NCBI RefSeq assembly: GCF_036621135.1
Contig: NZ_JAZIBG010000054.1
Span: 124,001-188,000 of the forward strand
DNA from: Aquincola agrisoli
GTDB taxonomy: Bacteria; Pseudomonadota; Gammaproteobacteria; Burkholderiales; Burkholderiaceae_C
Direction: 5' to 3'
Length of the DNA: 64,000 nt
The notes beneath the pieces were generated by a model, which was given only the letters and a program-made list of their open reading frames with translations, was not told the DNA's origin and did not search any database. Shown here one piece after another: positions 45,346 through 54,036 of the stretch. Positions within the stretch are counted from its first letter, which is position 1. Every line of letters starts with the position of its first letter. Made by a program: the position numbers and the translations under genes.

Positions 45346-48300
45346 TCAGCCGCCAGCCATCCGCGGCGGCGCGCCCTCGCTGGGCGGCAGCCAGAGCTCG
45401 ATCACCCGCTCGCTGCTGCGGCCGCGCAGGCTGGCCGGCAGTTCGCTGATCCACACATCCTCGCTGCGGCCCAGGCTGCGCCAATGGCTGCGCACCAGGC
45501 CCACCATGGCGCGGGCGCAGGCGTTGTCCCCGGGCTGGTGCACCACCAGCGTCGGCTGCGGCCAGGGCACCGGCCGCCGTTGCTGGCGCAGGCGGGCGCT
45601 GCGGCTCACGTTCTCGATCGGCGCCACCTGCAGGGCAGCGCCCCCGGCCGTCTGCAGCTGCACGCGCAGCGGCGCGGTCTGGCTGCGCGAGGTTTCGTCG
45701 TAGACCTGCAGGTACAGGCGCAGCGGCGCGCCGTCGGCGGCGCTGCAGGCCGCCAGGGCGAAGCTGGGCTCGGAGGCCGGAGCCGGCCCTGGCGCCACCA
45801 CCCCGGGCTGCGAGGGCGCGGGCGGCGCGGCAGCGGCGATCGGCGGCGGCCGTCCGCGCTGCCAGCGCGCCGCGACGGCGTCGACGAATCGCGGCCAGGT
45901 GAGCAAGCGGCCGGGCGGTGTCTCGAACGGGTGCCAGTAGCTCAACGCATCGGTGACCTGCGGCTTGCCGATCGCCGCGCACAGCGAGTCCTGCATGCGC
46001 CGCTGCGCCGCCACGCAGGTCTCGGAGGGCGTTGCTTCCACGCCCGTGCATTGCTCGCGCGTGTGTTCGAGCAGCCTCTGCACGGACACGCGGTCGATCT
46101 CGCGCACCGCAGGGCTCTGCACCAGGTCTTGAAGCAGCGTGATCTGGGGCGTCACGTGCGCAGGTACCTTGGGGCAGGCGGGGTCGAGGTCCGACAGGGT
46201 CCTGGACAGGTCGGTGAAGAGCTGGCGCACCTCGCTGCGCTGGCTGGCCTCGTTCTGGCGCAGCTGGTCGCCCACCTGCCACAGCGACAGCAGCAGCGTG
46301 CCCGACGCGCTGAGCCCGATCGTGGTGCCCAGCGCGGTGTTCCGGGTCGCCCTGCGCCAGGCGGGCTCCTTGTCCGGCGGGGCCGACGCCGGGGCGCCGT
46401 GCCGGGGCTGCTGCAGCCGGGCCGGGTGGTCGAGGTCGAGCGCGATGCGCCGTGTCCAGCCGGGCAGGCGCGCCAGCCAGTCGGGCCGCAGCGCGGCACC
46501 GGCGTCTTCGCCGAGGCGGTGGTAGCTCTCCCACTGCGCTTCGTCGAACGTCTGGTCCCCGGTGGATTCGTGCGGGAACGCGGGGCGGCGCTGCGCGTAG
46601 GCCAGCACGTCGACGTCGAGCGCGGCGTGCAGGTTCGGCTTGATGACGAGCAGCGTGCCGTGGCGTTCGGCGGGCTCGGCCGGTCCGGCCCCTTCGGGGC
46701 GCAGGTAGCGGATGCGCGCCAGCAGCACCCCGCGTGCCGACTGGCTGTCGGCCATGTCCTGCGGCGAGAGCACGGTGACCGGTGCATCGGCCAATCCGAA
46801 GCGCTGCGTGGCCTCGTCGTGCGGGTAGAACTCGATCTCCGCACCGAAGTCGATGCGCGCCTTGCGCACCAGGCTTTCGAGGTCGCTGAACTCGTAGCGG
46901 GGGTCGCAGCTGGCGTCCACGAGCACGATGAAGTCCACCTCGCGCCGCAGCAGGGCGTAGACGCCGGTGTTGTCGAAGTGGCCGCCATCGCAGAGGTACC
47001 ACCAGGGCCGTGCCGCGCCGAAGAAGTTGGCGGCGGCCTCGGACCAGAGCATCAGCGGCTTGGCTGCCACGCGCCAGGCCGCGACGATCCGCGCGTCGTG
47101 GCGCTTGGCGGGCGTCAGGGGGTCGCGCACCCAGTAGCCGAGCCGCACGCCGAGCAGGAAGCGCAGCAAGGCCCAGCCCCGGGAGAGCGCAGCGCCACCG
47201 TCCGGTGCGGCGGCAGCGCCCGAGATGGCGATCCATTTGCCGAGCGTGCCCACCTCGCTGTCCGCGCCGAAGTCCACCCTGCCCCTCGGGCCGAGCTCGA
47301 TCCCGTCGGCACGCACGGTCAAGGACACGCCCTTGCGGTCGGCGTTGTACAGGCCGCTGGCGTCGTCGCGCGTCTGGCTCAGGCAGGTGTTGATGAGGTG
47401 CAGGGGCCCGCCAGACCGTTCGGGCCGGTAGTCGCGCAGGTCGGCGTCGTCGCGGGAGACCACCTGTGTCACGTCGGACGCCGTGGCGCCGGCCTGCGGA
47501 TCGAGCACCGGGCGGTGGGGGTTGCCCACGGCGAGGTAGGCGCGGGTCAGCCGTGCCCGATAGAAGCCGTGCAGCGACGAGGCGTTGGCCATGGCGGTGT
47601 TGCCCGAGGTGGCCAACCACCAGCCCAGGCATACCGCCAACAGCCCGAGCGCGCGCCAGGGAGCCGGCACGGCCTGCAGCCACCCCAAGGGGGCGGACGT
47701 GAACACGATCCACTGCACGGTGCTGAGCCAGAAGCACGACACGACCGCCAGCACCAGCAGGCCGGCGGCGTCGAGCAGCCGCGGCCACCAGGCATGCAGC
47801 GAGGGCGTGGCCTGCGCCACGAGTTGCTGCAGCGGCTGCGTCAGCGCCCGCAGCACGAGGGCCATGAAGCCCCCCAGGCCCAGCCCGCCCCAGAGCCAGT
47901 CGCGGTCGGACAGCGCGAGCTTCAGCAGGTGCCAGCTCACCAGGTCGAGCACGCCCATCGCCACCAGCAGCGTGCCGAATCCCAGTGCCCGGCTCATCGC
48001 CTCGGTGAAACGGCGGCGCAGGCGGGCGCTCGCCAGTCCGCTGCTGTCCGCCGACGTGGCCAGCACCCCCAGCGAAGTGGCCACGCCGCCAGCGACGGAG
48101 GCCAGCGCGAGCAGCGCCAGCGGCAGGCCGACCGCGCCCTCGCGCAGTGGCCGCAGCAGCCCCAGCCGCCAGGCCAGCCAGGCGGCCGCCAGCGTGCACA
48201 GGATCAGGCCGCCGGACACGAGTCCATTGCGCAGGGACAGGCCCCGGGGGCGCCGCGTGGGGTCGGGCCCCTCACGTGCCACCCAGTAGCCGCAGGCCAG

Positions 48301-48945
48301 CCCGGGCAACGCGGCGCAGCCCCAGGCCGCGGCGATGGGGAACCACAGGCTGCCCCAGGCGTGCCAGGCGTTGGGATCCAGCGCGCCCGTGCCTTGCTGC
48401 CAGAGGTGCGGCGAGACGATCAGCAGCCCGAACAGCAGGCCGGCCATCATCAGCTCGCCATGCATCGCGACGAAGGCGCGCAGGTAGGTGACGGCGGCGA
48501 CGCCGACATCGTGCGTGCCCGCGGGGCTGAGGTAGCGCCCGTTGCGGCGCAGCCAGTCGAGCAGCGGGGAACGGCGCGCTGCGAGCATCGCCTGCGCGTT
48601 GGCGATGCCTCGCGCCATCACCAGCCTGCCCAGCATGGCGCCGACGTAGCCGCCGCCGGCGACCGTGGAAAGGTAGTCCAGGCGCGCCAGCAGCCCGCGC
48701 TGGGCCAGCCCGCGGATCAGGCCCAGGCCGTAGGTCGCGCTGCGCACGCCGCCGCCCGAGAGCGCCAGCCCGACGGTGGGCAGGTGGCGGAGGGTGTCGT
48801 TGGACGGCTTCGGACTTCCGGCTTGCGCGGCTTGCCGGCTGGCGGCGCGCCGCCGGTGCAGGAGGGCCGCCCGCTCACGGCGCCGCCCGGCGACGTCGGC
48901 CTGACGTCGTTCGACGATGGGCGGGGAGGTGTCGGTCGGATCCAC
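45346..48945 (-). CDS. Large membrane patatin-like protein with altered nucleophile
   Basis: A 1199-residue protein. The patatin-like start has the oxyanion loop LALSGGGVRSATYGLG (about residue 60). The nucleophile elbow reads STVAGGGYVG with Ala96 where the catalytic Ser is expected. Several hydrophobic segments (about 160-470) form a membrane region inserted in the fold. The second half carries the Asp of the dyad in YLCDGGHFDNTG (Asp653). A further C-terminal half contains one membrane helix near 890 and a region with paired Cys residues (CAAIGKP, LDPACPK). Function is unknown. It is convergent with recQ and divergent from uvrA. Confidence 0.85.
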   Translation of the reverse strand: MDPTDTSPPIVERRQADVAGRRRERAALLHRRRAASRQAAQAGSPKPSNDTLRHLPTVGLALSGGGVRSATYGLGLIRGLAQRGLLARLDYLSTVAGGGYVGAMLGRLVMARGIANAQAMLAARRSPLLDWLRRNGRYLSPAGTHDVGVAAVTYLRAFVAMHGELMMAGLLFGLLIVSPHLWQQGTGALDPNAWHAWGSLWFPIAAAWGCAALPGLACGYWVAREGPDPTRRPRGLSLRNGLVSGGLILCTLAAAWLAWRLGLLRPLREGAVGLPLALLALASVAGGVATSLGVLATSADSSGLASARLRRRFTEAMSRALGFGTLLVAMGVLDLVSWHLLKLALSDRDWLWGGLGLGGFMALVLRALTQPLQQLVAQATPSLHAWWPRLLDAAGLLVLAVVSCFWLSTVQWIVFTSAPLGWLQAVPAPWRALGLLAVCLGWWLATSGNTAMANASSLHGFYRARLTRAYLAVGNPHRPVLDPQAGATASDVTQVVSRDDADLRDYRPERSGGPLHLINTCLSQTRDDASGLYNADRKGVSLTVRADGIELGPRGRVDFGADSEVGTLGKWIAISGAAAAPDGGAALSRGWALLRFLLGVRLGYWVRDPLTPAKRHDARIVAAWRVAAKPLMLWSEAAANFFGAARPWWYLCDGGHFDNTGVYALLRREVDFIVLVDASCDPRYEFSDLESLVRKARIDFGAEIEFYPHDEATQRFGLADAPVTVLSPQDMADSQSARGVLLARIRYLRPEGAGPAEPAERHGTLLVIKPNLHAALDVDVLAYAQRRPAFPHESTGDQTFDEAQWESYHRLGEDAGAALRPDWLARLPGWTRRIALDLDHPARLQQPRHGAPASAPPDKEPAWRRATRNTALGTTIGLSASGTLLLSLWQVGDQLRQNEASQRSEVRQLFTDLSRTLSDLDPACPKVPAHVTPQITLLQDLVQSPAVREIDRVSVQRLLEHTREQCTGVEATPSETCVAAQRRMQDSLCAAIGKPQVTDALSYWHPFETPPGRLLTWPRFVDAVAARWQRGRPPPIAAAAPPAPSQPGVVAPGPAPASEPSFALAACSAADGAPLRLYLQVYDETSRSQTAPLRVQLQTAGGAALQVAPIENVSRSARLRQQRRPVPWPQPTLVVHQPGDNACARAMVGLVRSHWRSLGRSEDVWISELPASLRGRSSERVIELWLPPSEGAPPRMAGG

Positions 48946-49015
48946 GGCTTGTTCGACAGGCCCCCGACTCTAGGCGGCCGGCCGCCGCGCGGGCAAGTGC
49001 GGTGCAAGGGGGAAG

Positions 49016-49046
49016 CGTGACGTCACGTGGGCTGCCGAACTATGAT
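49016..49046 (+). promoter_or_regulatory. Candidate uvrA promoter with overlapping palindrome
   Basis: CGTGACGTCACG (49016-49027) is a perfect 12-base palindrome. A possible -10 element TATGAT lies at 49041-49046, with GTGACG (49017-49022) as a -35 at 18-base spacing inside the palindrome. No LexA-type CTGT-N8-ACAG site is visible in the gap. The start codon is 24 bases downstream of the -10. Confidence 0.4.
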
Positions 49047-49069
49047 GATCGGTTGACTTCCTGCCTCCG

Positions 49070-51976
49070 ATGTCCGCTTCTTCGCCTCCCTTCCTGCCCG
49101 GTGAGCCGCACGCCGCCATCCGCGTCCGCGGCGCCCGCACCCACAACCTGAAGAACATCGACCTCGACCTGCCCAAGCACGCGCTGGTCGTGATCACGGG
49201 GCTGTCGGGTTCCGGAAAGTCGAGTCTGGCCTTCGACACGCTCTATGCCGAGGGCCAGCGCCGCTATGTCGAAAGCCTCTCGGCTTACGCGCGGCAGTTC
49301 CTGCAACTGATGGACAAGCCGGACGTCGACGTGATCGAAGGGCTGTCGCCGGCGATCAGCATCGAGCAGAAGGCCACCTCACACAACCCGCGCTCCACGG
49401 TCGGGACGGTCACCGAGATCCACGACTACTTGCGCCTGCTTTATGCCCGCGCCGGCACGCCGTTCTGCCCCGACCACCACCTGCCGCTGGCCGCCACGCC
49501 CGTGAGCCAGATGGTGGATGCGGTGCTCGCGCTGCCTGAGGACACGCGGCTGATGGTGCTGGCGCCCGTGGTGCGCGACCGCAAGGGCGAGTTCGTCGAG
49601 TTGTTCGCCGACATGCAGGCGCAGGGCTACGTGCGCTTCCGCATCGACAGCCAGGTATTCGAGGCCGCCGAGCTGCCCAAGCTGAAGAAGGCGGAGAAGC
49701 ACGACATCGACGTGGTGATCGATCGCGTGAAGATCCGGGCCGATGCCGCTGCGGGCGGCCTGCGCCAGCGGTTGGCGGAGAGCTTCGAGGCTTCGCTGCG
49801 CATCGCGGACGGCCGTGCGCTGGCGCTCGAGATGGACGGCGGCCGGGAACAGCTCTTCAGCGCCAAGTTCGCCTGCCCGGTATGCAGCTACTCGTTGCCC
49901 GAACTGGAGCCGAGGCTGTTCTCCTTCAATTCGCCGGTCGGGGCCTGCCCTGCCTGCGACGGGCTGGGGCAGGTCACGGTGTTCGATCCCGAGCGCGTGG
50001 TGGCGTTCCCGTCGCTCAGCCTGGCCAGCGGGGCGGTGAAGGGCTGGGACCGGCGCAATGCCTATACGTTCTCTCTGCTCGAGAGCGTCGCCAAGCACTA
50101 CGGCTTCGACATCGACACGCCGTTCGAGGAGCTGTCAGCCGATGCGCAGCGCGTGCTGTTGCACGGGTCGGGCGACGACGAGATCAGCTTCACCTACACC
50201 GCCGAGTCCGGCAAGTCGGGGCGCGCGCGCAGTGTCAAGCGCTCGCACCCCTTCGAAGGCATCCTCCCCAACCTGGAGCGCCGCATGCGCGAGACCGACT
50301 CGGTCGCGGTGCGGGAGGACCTCGCGAGGTACCAGGCGGCGCGGTCGTGCCCGGACTGCGGCGGCGCGCGCCTGCGGCGCGAGGCTCGGCATGTGCTGCT
50401 GCAGGGCGAGGGCGGCGACCGTGGGCGGGCGATCTACGACGTCGAGCATGCGACGCTGGCGGATTGCCAGGCCTACTTCGATGGCCTGCACCTCGTGGGC
50501 GCCAAGGCGGAGATCGCCGACAAGGTCGTCCGCGAGATCAGGGCGCGGCTGCGCTTCCTGAACGACGTGGGCCTCAACTACCTGAGCCTGGACCGCAGCG
50601 CGGACACGCTCAGCGGCGGCGAGGCGCAGCGCATCCGGCTGGCCAGCCAGATCGGCAGCGGCCTGTCGGGGGTGATGTACGTGCTGGACGAGCCCAGCAT
50701 CGGCCTGCACCAGCGTGACAACGAGCGGCTGATCGGCACGCTCAAGCACCTTCGGGACCTGGGCAACAGCGTGCTGGTGGTCGAGCACGACGAGGACATG
50801 ATCCGTGCGGCCGATCACGTCGTCGACATGGGCCCGGGCGCTGGCGTGCATGGCGGGCGGGTGATCTCGCAAGGCACGCCTGCCGAAGTCGCAGCCGACG
50901 AGGCGTCGCTGACCGGGCGTTACCTGGGGCGTGTGCTGCGCATCGAGCGGCCGGGGCCGCCGATGGTGGCCGCGGAAAGGCCGCAGCTGCGCATCGTCGG
51001 TGCGCGGGGCAACAACCTCAAGGGCGTGACGGTCGAGATCCCGGTCGGGCTCTTCACCTGCGTGACGGGTGTGTCCGGCTCCGGCAAGAGCACGCTGGTG
51101 AACGACACCTTGTACCTCGCGGTGGCGCGAAAGCTGTACGGCAGCCATGCCGAGCCGGCCGCCTATGACGAGATCGAGGGGCTGGACGCCTTCGACAAGG
51201 TCATCAACGTCGACCAGAGCCCGATCGGCCGCACGCCGCGCAGCAATCCGGCCACGTACACCGGCCTGTTCACGCCCATCCGCGAACTGTTCGCCGAGGT
51301 GCCCGCGGCCCGCGAGCGCGGCTACGGCCCGGGCCGCTTCAGCTTCAACGTGGCCGGCGGCCGTTGCGAAGCCTGCCAGGGCGACGGCGTGCTGAAGGTG
51401 GAGATGCACTTCCTGCCGGATGTCTACGTGCCCTGCGACGTCTGCCACGGGGCGCGCTACAACCGCGAGACGCTGGAGATCCTCTACAAGGGCCGCAACA
51501 TCACGCAGGTGCTCGACATGACGGTCGAAGACGCGACGGCGTTCTTCAGCGCCGTGCCGAACATCGCGCGCAAGCTGCAGACGCTGCTCGACGTCGGCCT
51601 GGGCTACATCAAGCTGGGGCAGAGCGCGACGACGCTGTCGGGCGGCGAGGCGCAGCGCGTCAAGCTGGCGCTCGAACTGTCCAAGCGCGATACCGGCCGG
51701 ACGCTCTACATCCTGGACGAGCCCACGACCGGCCTGCATTTCCATGACATCCGCTTGCTGCTGCAGGTGCTGCACCAGTTGCGCGACGCAGGCAACACCA
51801 TCGTGGTGATCGAGCACAACCTGGACGTGATCAAGACGGCCGACTGGCTGGTCGACATGGGACCGGAAGGCGGTGCGGGGGGCGGCACGGTCGTGGTGGC
51901 GGGCACGCCGGAGGACATCGCAGCCCACCCGGCGAGCCACACGGGGCGCTTCCTGGTGCCGCTGCTGCGAGCTTGA
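49070..51976 (+). CDS. uvrA: UvrA, excinuclease ABC subunit A
   Basis: A 968-residue nucleotide-excision-repair protein. Two ABC modules are present: Walker A GLSGSGKSSLAFDTLYAEG and later GVSGSGKSTLVNDTLYLAV; signatures LSGGEAQRIRLASQIGSGL and LSGGEAQRVKLALELSK. Two zinc modules are CPVC...CPAC and CEAC...CDVC. It scans DNA for damage with UvrB. Length (about 940-970) is normal, with about 10 extra N-terminal residues before IRVRGARTHNLKN. Confidence 0.98.
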   Translation: MSASSPPFLPGEPHAAIRVRGARTHNLKNIDLDLPKHALVVITGLSGSGKSSLAFDTLYAEGQRRYVESLSAYARQFLQLMDKPDVDVIEGLSPAISIEQKATSHNPRSTVGTVTEIHDYLRLLYARAGTPFCPDHHLPLAATPVSQMVDAVLALPEDTRLMVLAPVVRDRKGEFVELFADMQAQGYVRFRIDSQVFEAAELPKLKKAEKHDIDVVIDRVKIRADAAAGGLRQRLAESFEASLRIADGRALALEMDGGREQLFSAKFACPVCSYSLPELEPRLFSFNSPVGACPACDGLGQVTVFDPERVVAFPSLSLASGAVKGWDRRNAYTFSLLESVAKHYGFDIDTPFEELSADAQRVLLHGSGDDEISFTYTAESGKSGRARSVKRSHPFEGILPNLERRMRETDSVAVREDLARYQAARSCPDCGGARLRREARHVLLQGEGGDRGRAIYDVEHATLADCQAYFDGLHLVGAKAEIADKVVREIRARLRFLNDVGLNYLSLDRSADTLSGGEAQRIRLASQIGSGLSGVMYVLDEPSIGLHQRDNERLIGTLKHLRDLGNSVLVVEHDEDMIRAADHVVDMGPGAGVHGGRVISQGTPAEVAADEASLTGRYLGRVLRIERPGPPMVAAERPQLRIVGARGNNLKGVTVEIPVGLFTCVTGVSGSGKSTLVNDTLYLAVARKLYGSHAEPAAYDEIEGLDAFDKVINVDQSPIGRTPRSNPATYTGLFTPIRELFAEVPAARERGYGPGRFSFNVAGGRCEACQGDGVLKVEMHFLPDVYVPCDVCHGARYNRETLEILYKGRNITQVLDMTVEDATAFFSAVPNIARKLQTLLDVGLGYIKLGQSATTLSGGEAQRVKLALELSKRDTGRTLYILDEPTTGLHFHDIRLLLQVLHQLRDAGNTIVVIEHNLDVIKTADWLVDMGPEGGAGGGTVVVAGTPEDIAAHPASHTGRFLVPLLRA

Positions 51977-52034
51977 TGCTGAAGGGGTGACGGATGTGGC
52001 CCGCCCGGGCGGGCGGCCGAGGCGCCCTGTCGTT

Positions 52035-52898
52035 TCAGGCGCGCCGCGCTTGCTGCTTGAGGCGACGCTGCCGGTACAGCGTCAGCAGGGCGATGCCCCC
52101 TGCCATCATCAGCCAGGTCCCGGGTTCGGGCACCGCGGGGGTGGGGGGCAGGCTGCCGGGCGGAACGAGCGGCGGCGTGGGAACGTAGATGGGACCGCCG
52201 GGGGACAGCGGAGAGCCGGGGTAGAAGGGGTTGGGCGCCACGATGTCGGCCGGGCCCTGCGGCACCTCGGCGAGGCCCGTACCGGGCAGGGCGAGCGGAC
52301 CGGCGCTCGGAGGCGGCAGTTCGTCGAGCGGATCTGCAGGTGCTTCAGCAACAGCCGGCTGGCCGGCAGCCGGCGGATCGAACGTCAACTCCCCGGGACC
52401 GCTGGCGGCCCCGCCCCCGCCCCCGCTTGCGCGGGTGATGCGGCTCACGTTGCGGCACACGGTGGGCACGAGGATGCAATGGCCGCTTTCGCAATAGACA
52501 AGGCCGCGCTCCTGCATGGCGGGTGACCATTTGTCGCGCGTCACCGTGCCGCACACGCGGTTGGTGCCGAAATGCATGTCCCGGATCCCGGACTCGTAGA
52601 TCTGTTTGCCCGCGATGCTGTCGCGCTGGATTGTGACCAGGTCGTCGTACTCACGGGTCGCCATGCGCTTCTTGAGGCGGGCGCGCACGTCGGGCGGGAT
52701 GTCGCTGTAGCGATCCACGGCAGCCACCAGGTCGCCCATGAAGGGGTTGTGGCCGGGCTTGTCCCAGGAGCAGTTGTCCACACGGACGGTGCTCGGTGGT
52801 TTCACCGTAGCGCTTGGCGGGGTCGGTTGGGCCTGGGCGCAGGCTCCCCAGGACACGAGGGCGACGGCAACCGAGCAGGCGATCAGGCGGTAGTTCAT
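52035..52898 (-). CDS. MHFG-type PEP-CTERM exported protein
   Basis: A 287-residue exported protein. A signal peptide ends near GACAQA. The conserved globular part (about 38-160) has paired Cys residues and the MHFGTNRVCGTVTRDKW block after which I name it. A long Pro/Gly-rich spacer (about 160-255) then leads to the sorting signal VPEPGTWLMMAGGIALLTL plus YRQRRLKQQARRA. The spacer likely crosses the cell-envelope polymer. Function unknown. It is divergent from the hydrolase-kinase genes. Confidence 0.85.
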   Translation of the reverse strand: MNYRLIACSVAVALVSWGACAQAQPTPPSATVKPPSTVRVDNCSWDKPGHNPFMGDLVAAVDRYSDIPPDVRARLKKRMATREYDDLVTIQRDSIAGKQIYESGIRDMHFGTNRVCGTVTRDKWSPAMQERGLVYCESGHCILVPTVCRNVSRITRASGGGGGAASGPGELTFDPPAAGQPAVAEAPADPLDELPPPSAGPLALPGTGLAEVPQGPADIVAPNPFYPGSPLSPGGPIYVPTPPLVPPGSLPPTPAVPEPGTWLMMAGGIALLTLYRQRRLKQQARRA

Positions 52899-53071
52899 AG
52901 ATGTGCAGCGCTCAGAGACGAATCTCTGCAGTGATTGCTAACTTTACAACTGACGCACATTGTGGATGGCTCCTTCGGCAGGCCCGCGTGGCGTTTGTCG
53001 CGAATGAACGACGCGCGGTTTTCCATCCTTTTTATAGGGGGGGCGTGTTACAGGCCCTCTCCTTCTTGTTG

Positions 53072-53087
53072 CGTGAACTTGTTCACG
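53072..53087. promoter_or_regulatory. 16-base perfect inverted repeat upstream of the exported hydrolase
   Basis: CGTGAAC TT GTTCACG has perfect 7-base arms, 64 bases before the ATG at 53151. The size and symmetry fit a dimeric regulator site (GntR- or TetR-like). No regulator of that type is adjacent. Confidence 0.5.
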
Positions 53088-53150
53088 TCGTCGTATCTAC
53101 GGCGCAAAACTTCATGTAATGTGCGTCGATGTCTCCAGGGTGCAGTTTTC

Positions 53151-54035
53151 ATGCCCGCAACACTTCAATCTGCTGCCTGGATCGCGAGCCTGATGCTCTC
53201 TGCCGTTCAGGCCGCGCCCTACGAAGGTCCGCTTTTCGACATGCACCTCCACTACAACGTGGAGGCGTTCGATCCGCATCCGCTGTCGGACGTGCTCGGC
53301 CGTCTCGAGCGCAGCGGCGTGCGCGCCGTCGTTGCCAACAGCCGTCCCAACGAGGGAACGCGCACGCTGGCATCGGCCCGGGAGGACGTGGCCGCCGCAG
53401 GCGTCGCCGTCGTTCCTTTTGTGCGGCTCTACCGCAACCGCGCCGACTACACCGGCTGGTTTGAGGACGAGTCGATCTACCGCATGGTGCTGGACGAGCT
53501 GCAGCGCGGCACGCCGGCCGGGCCCTACCGTGGACTCGGCGAGTTCCATCTCTACGACAGCGCCCATGCAGACGGGCCCGTGGCACGAAGGCTGATGCTG
53601 CTGGCGCAGGAGCGCCGCTTGCTGGTGCTCGCACATGTGGATGACGTGGCGGTCGAGAAATTGCTGGCCCATGCGCCGGCGACCCGGTTCGTATGGGCGC
53701 ACACCGGCATCGGCGGGGTGCCGGTGGACCGGGTGCGGGCGATGTTCCGTCGCTACCCGAACCTGATGGGGGAGCTGTCCTATCGCCCTGGCCTGACCGA
53801 GCAGGGACGTCTCAGCCCGGCATGGCGCGAGCTGCTGACGGCCTACCCGGATCGCTTCGCCATCGGCTCCGACACCTGGATCAACCCGCGCTGGAGCGCG
53901 TACGAAGTGCTCATGCGGGAGGCGCGCGAATGGCTGGGCGATCTGCCGCCCGACATCGCGCACCGCATCGGCTGGGCCAACGCCGCGGAGTGGTTCGGCA
54001 TGGCAGCGCCTTCGCCGATGCGTGCAAGGCCTTGA
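53151..54035 (+). CDS. Exported metal-dependent hydrolase (amidohydrolase-type TIM barrel)
   Basis: A 294-residue protein with an N-terminal signal peptide (about 1-22, ending SAVQAA). The barrel shows metal-binding FDMHLHYN (HxH), then LVLAHVDD and FVWAHTGIGG (His ligands), and AIGSDTWINPRW (Asp ligand). It resembles amidohydrolase 2/TatD-like enzymes, usually cytoplasmic, so export is unusual. The ATG at 53151 gives the signal peptide; longer forms are possible but unlike the family. The next gene, a hybrid kinase, starts two bases downstream of the stop. Confidence 0.83.
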   Translation: MPATLQSAAWIASLMLSAVQAAPYEGPLFDMHLHYNVEAFDPHPLSDVLGRLERSGVRAVVANSRPNEGTRTLASAREDVAAAGVAVVPFVRLYRNRADYTGWFEDESIYRMVLDELQRGTPAGPYRGLGEFHLYDSAHADGPVARRLMLLAQERRLLVLAHVDDVAVEKLLAHAPATRFVWAHTGIGGVPVDRVRAMFRRYPNLMGELSYRPGLTEQGRLSPAWRELLTAYPDRFAIGSDTWINPRWSAYEVLMREAREWLGDLPPDIAHRIGWANAAEWFGMAAPSPMRARP

Positions 54036-54036
54036 A

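Noticed and set aside
45484..49020. A 1178-codon open frame antisense to the patatin-like gene
   Set aside because: Long antisense frames are expected at about 70% GC. The translation is Arg/Gln/Gly/His-rich with no domain, and the opposite strand has clear patatin and membrane features.
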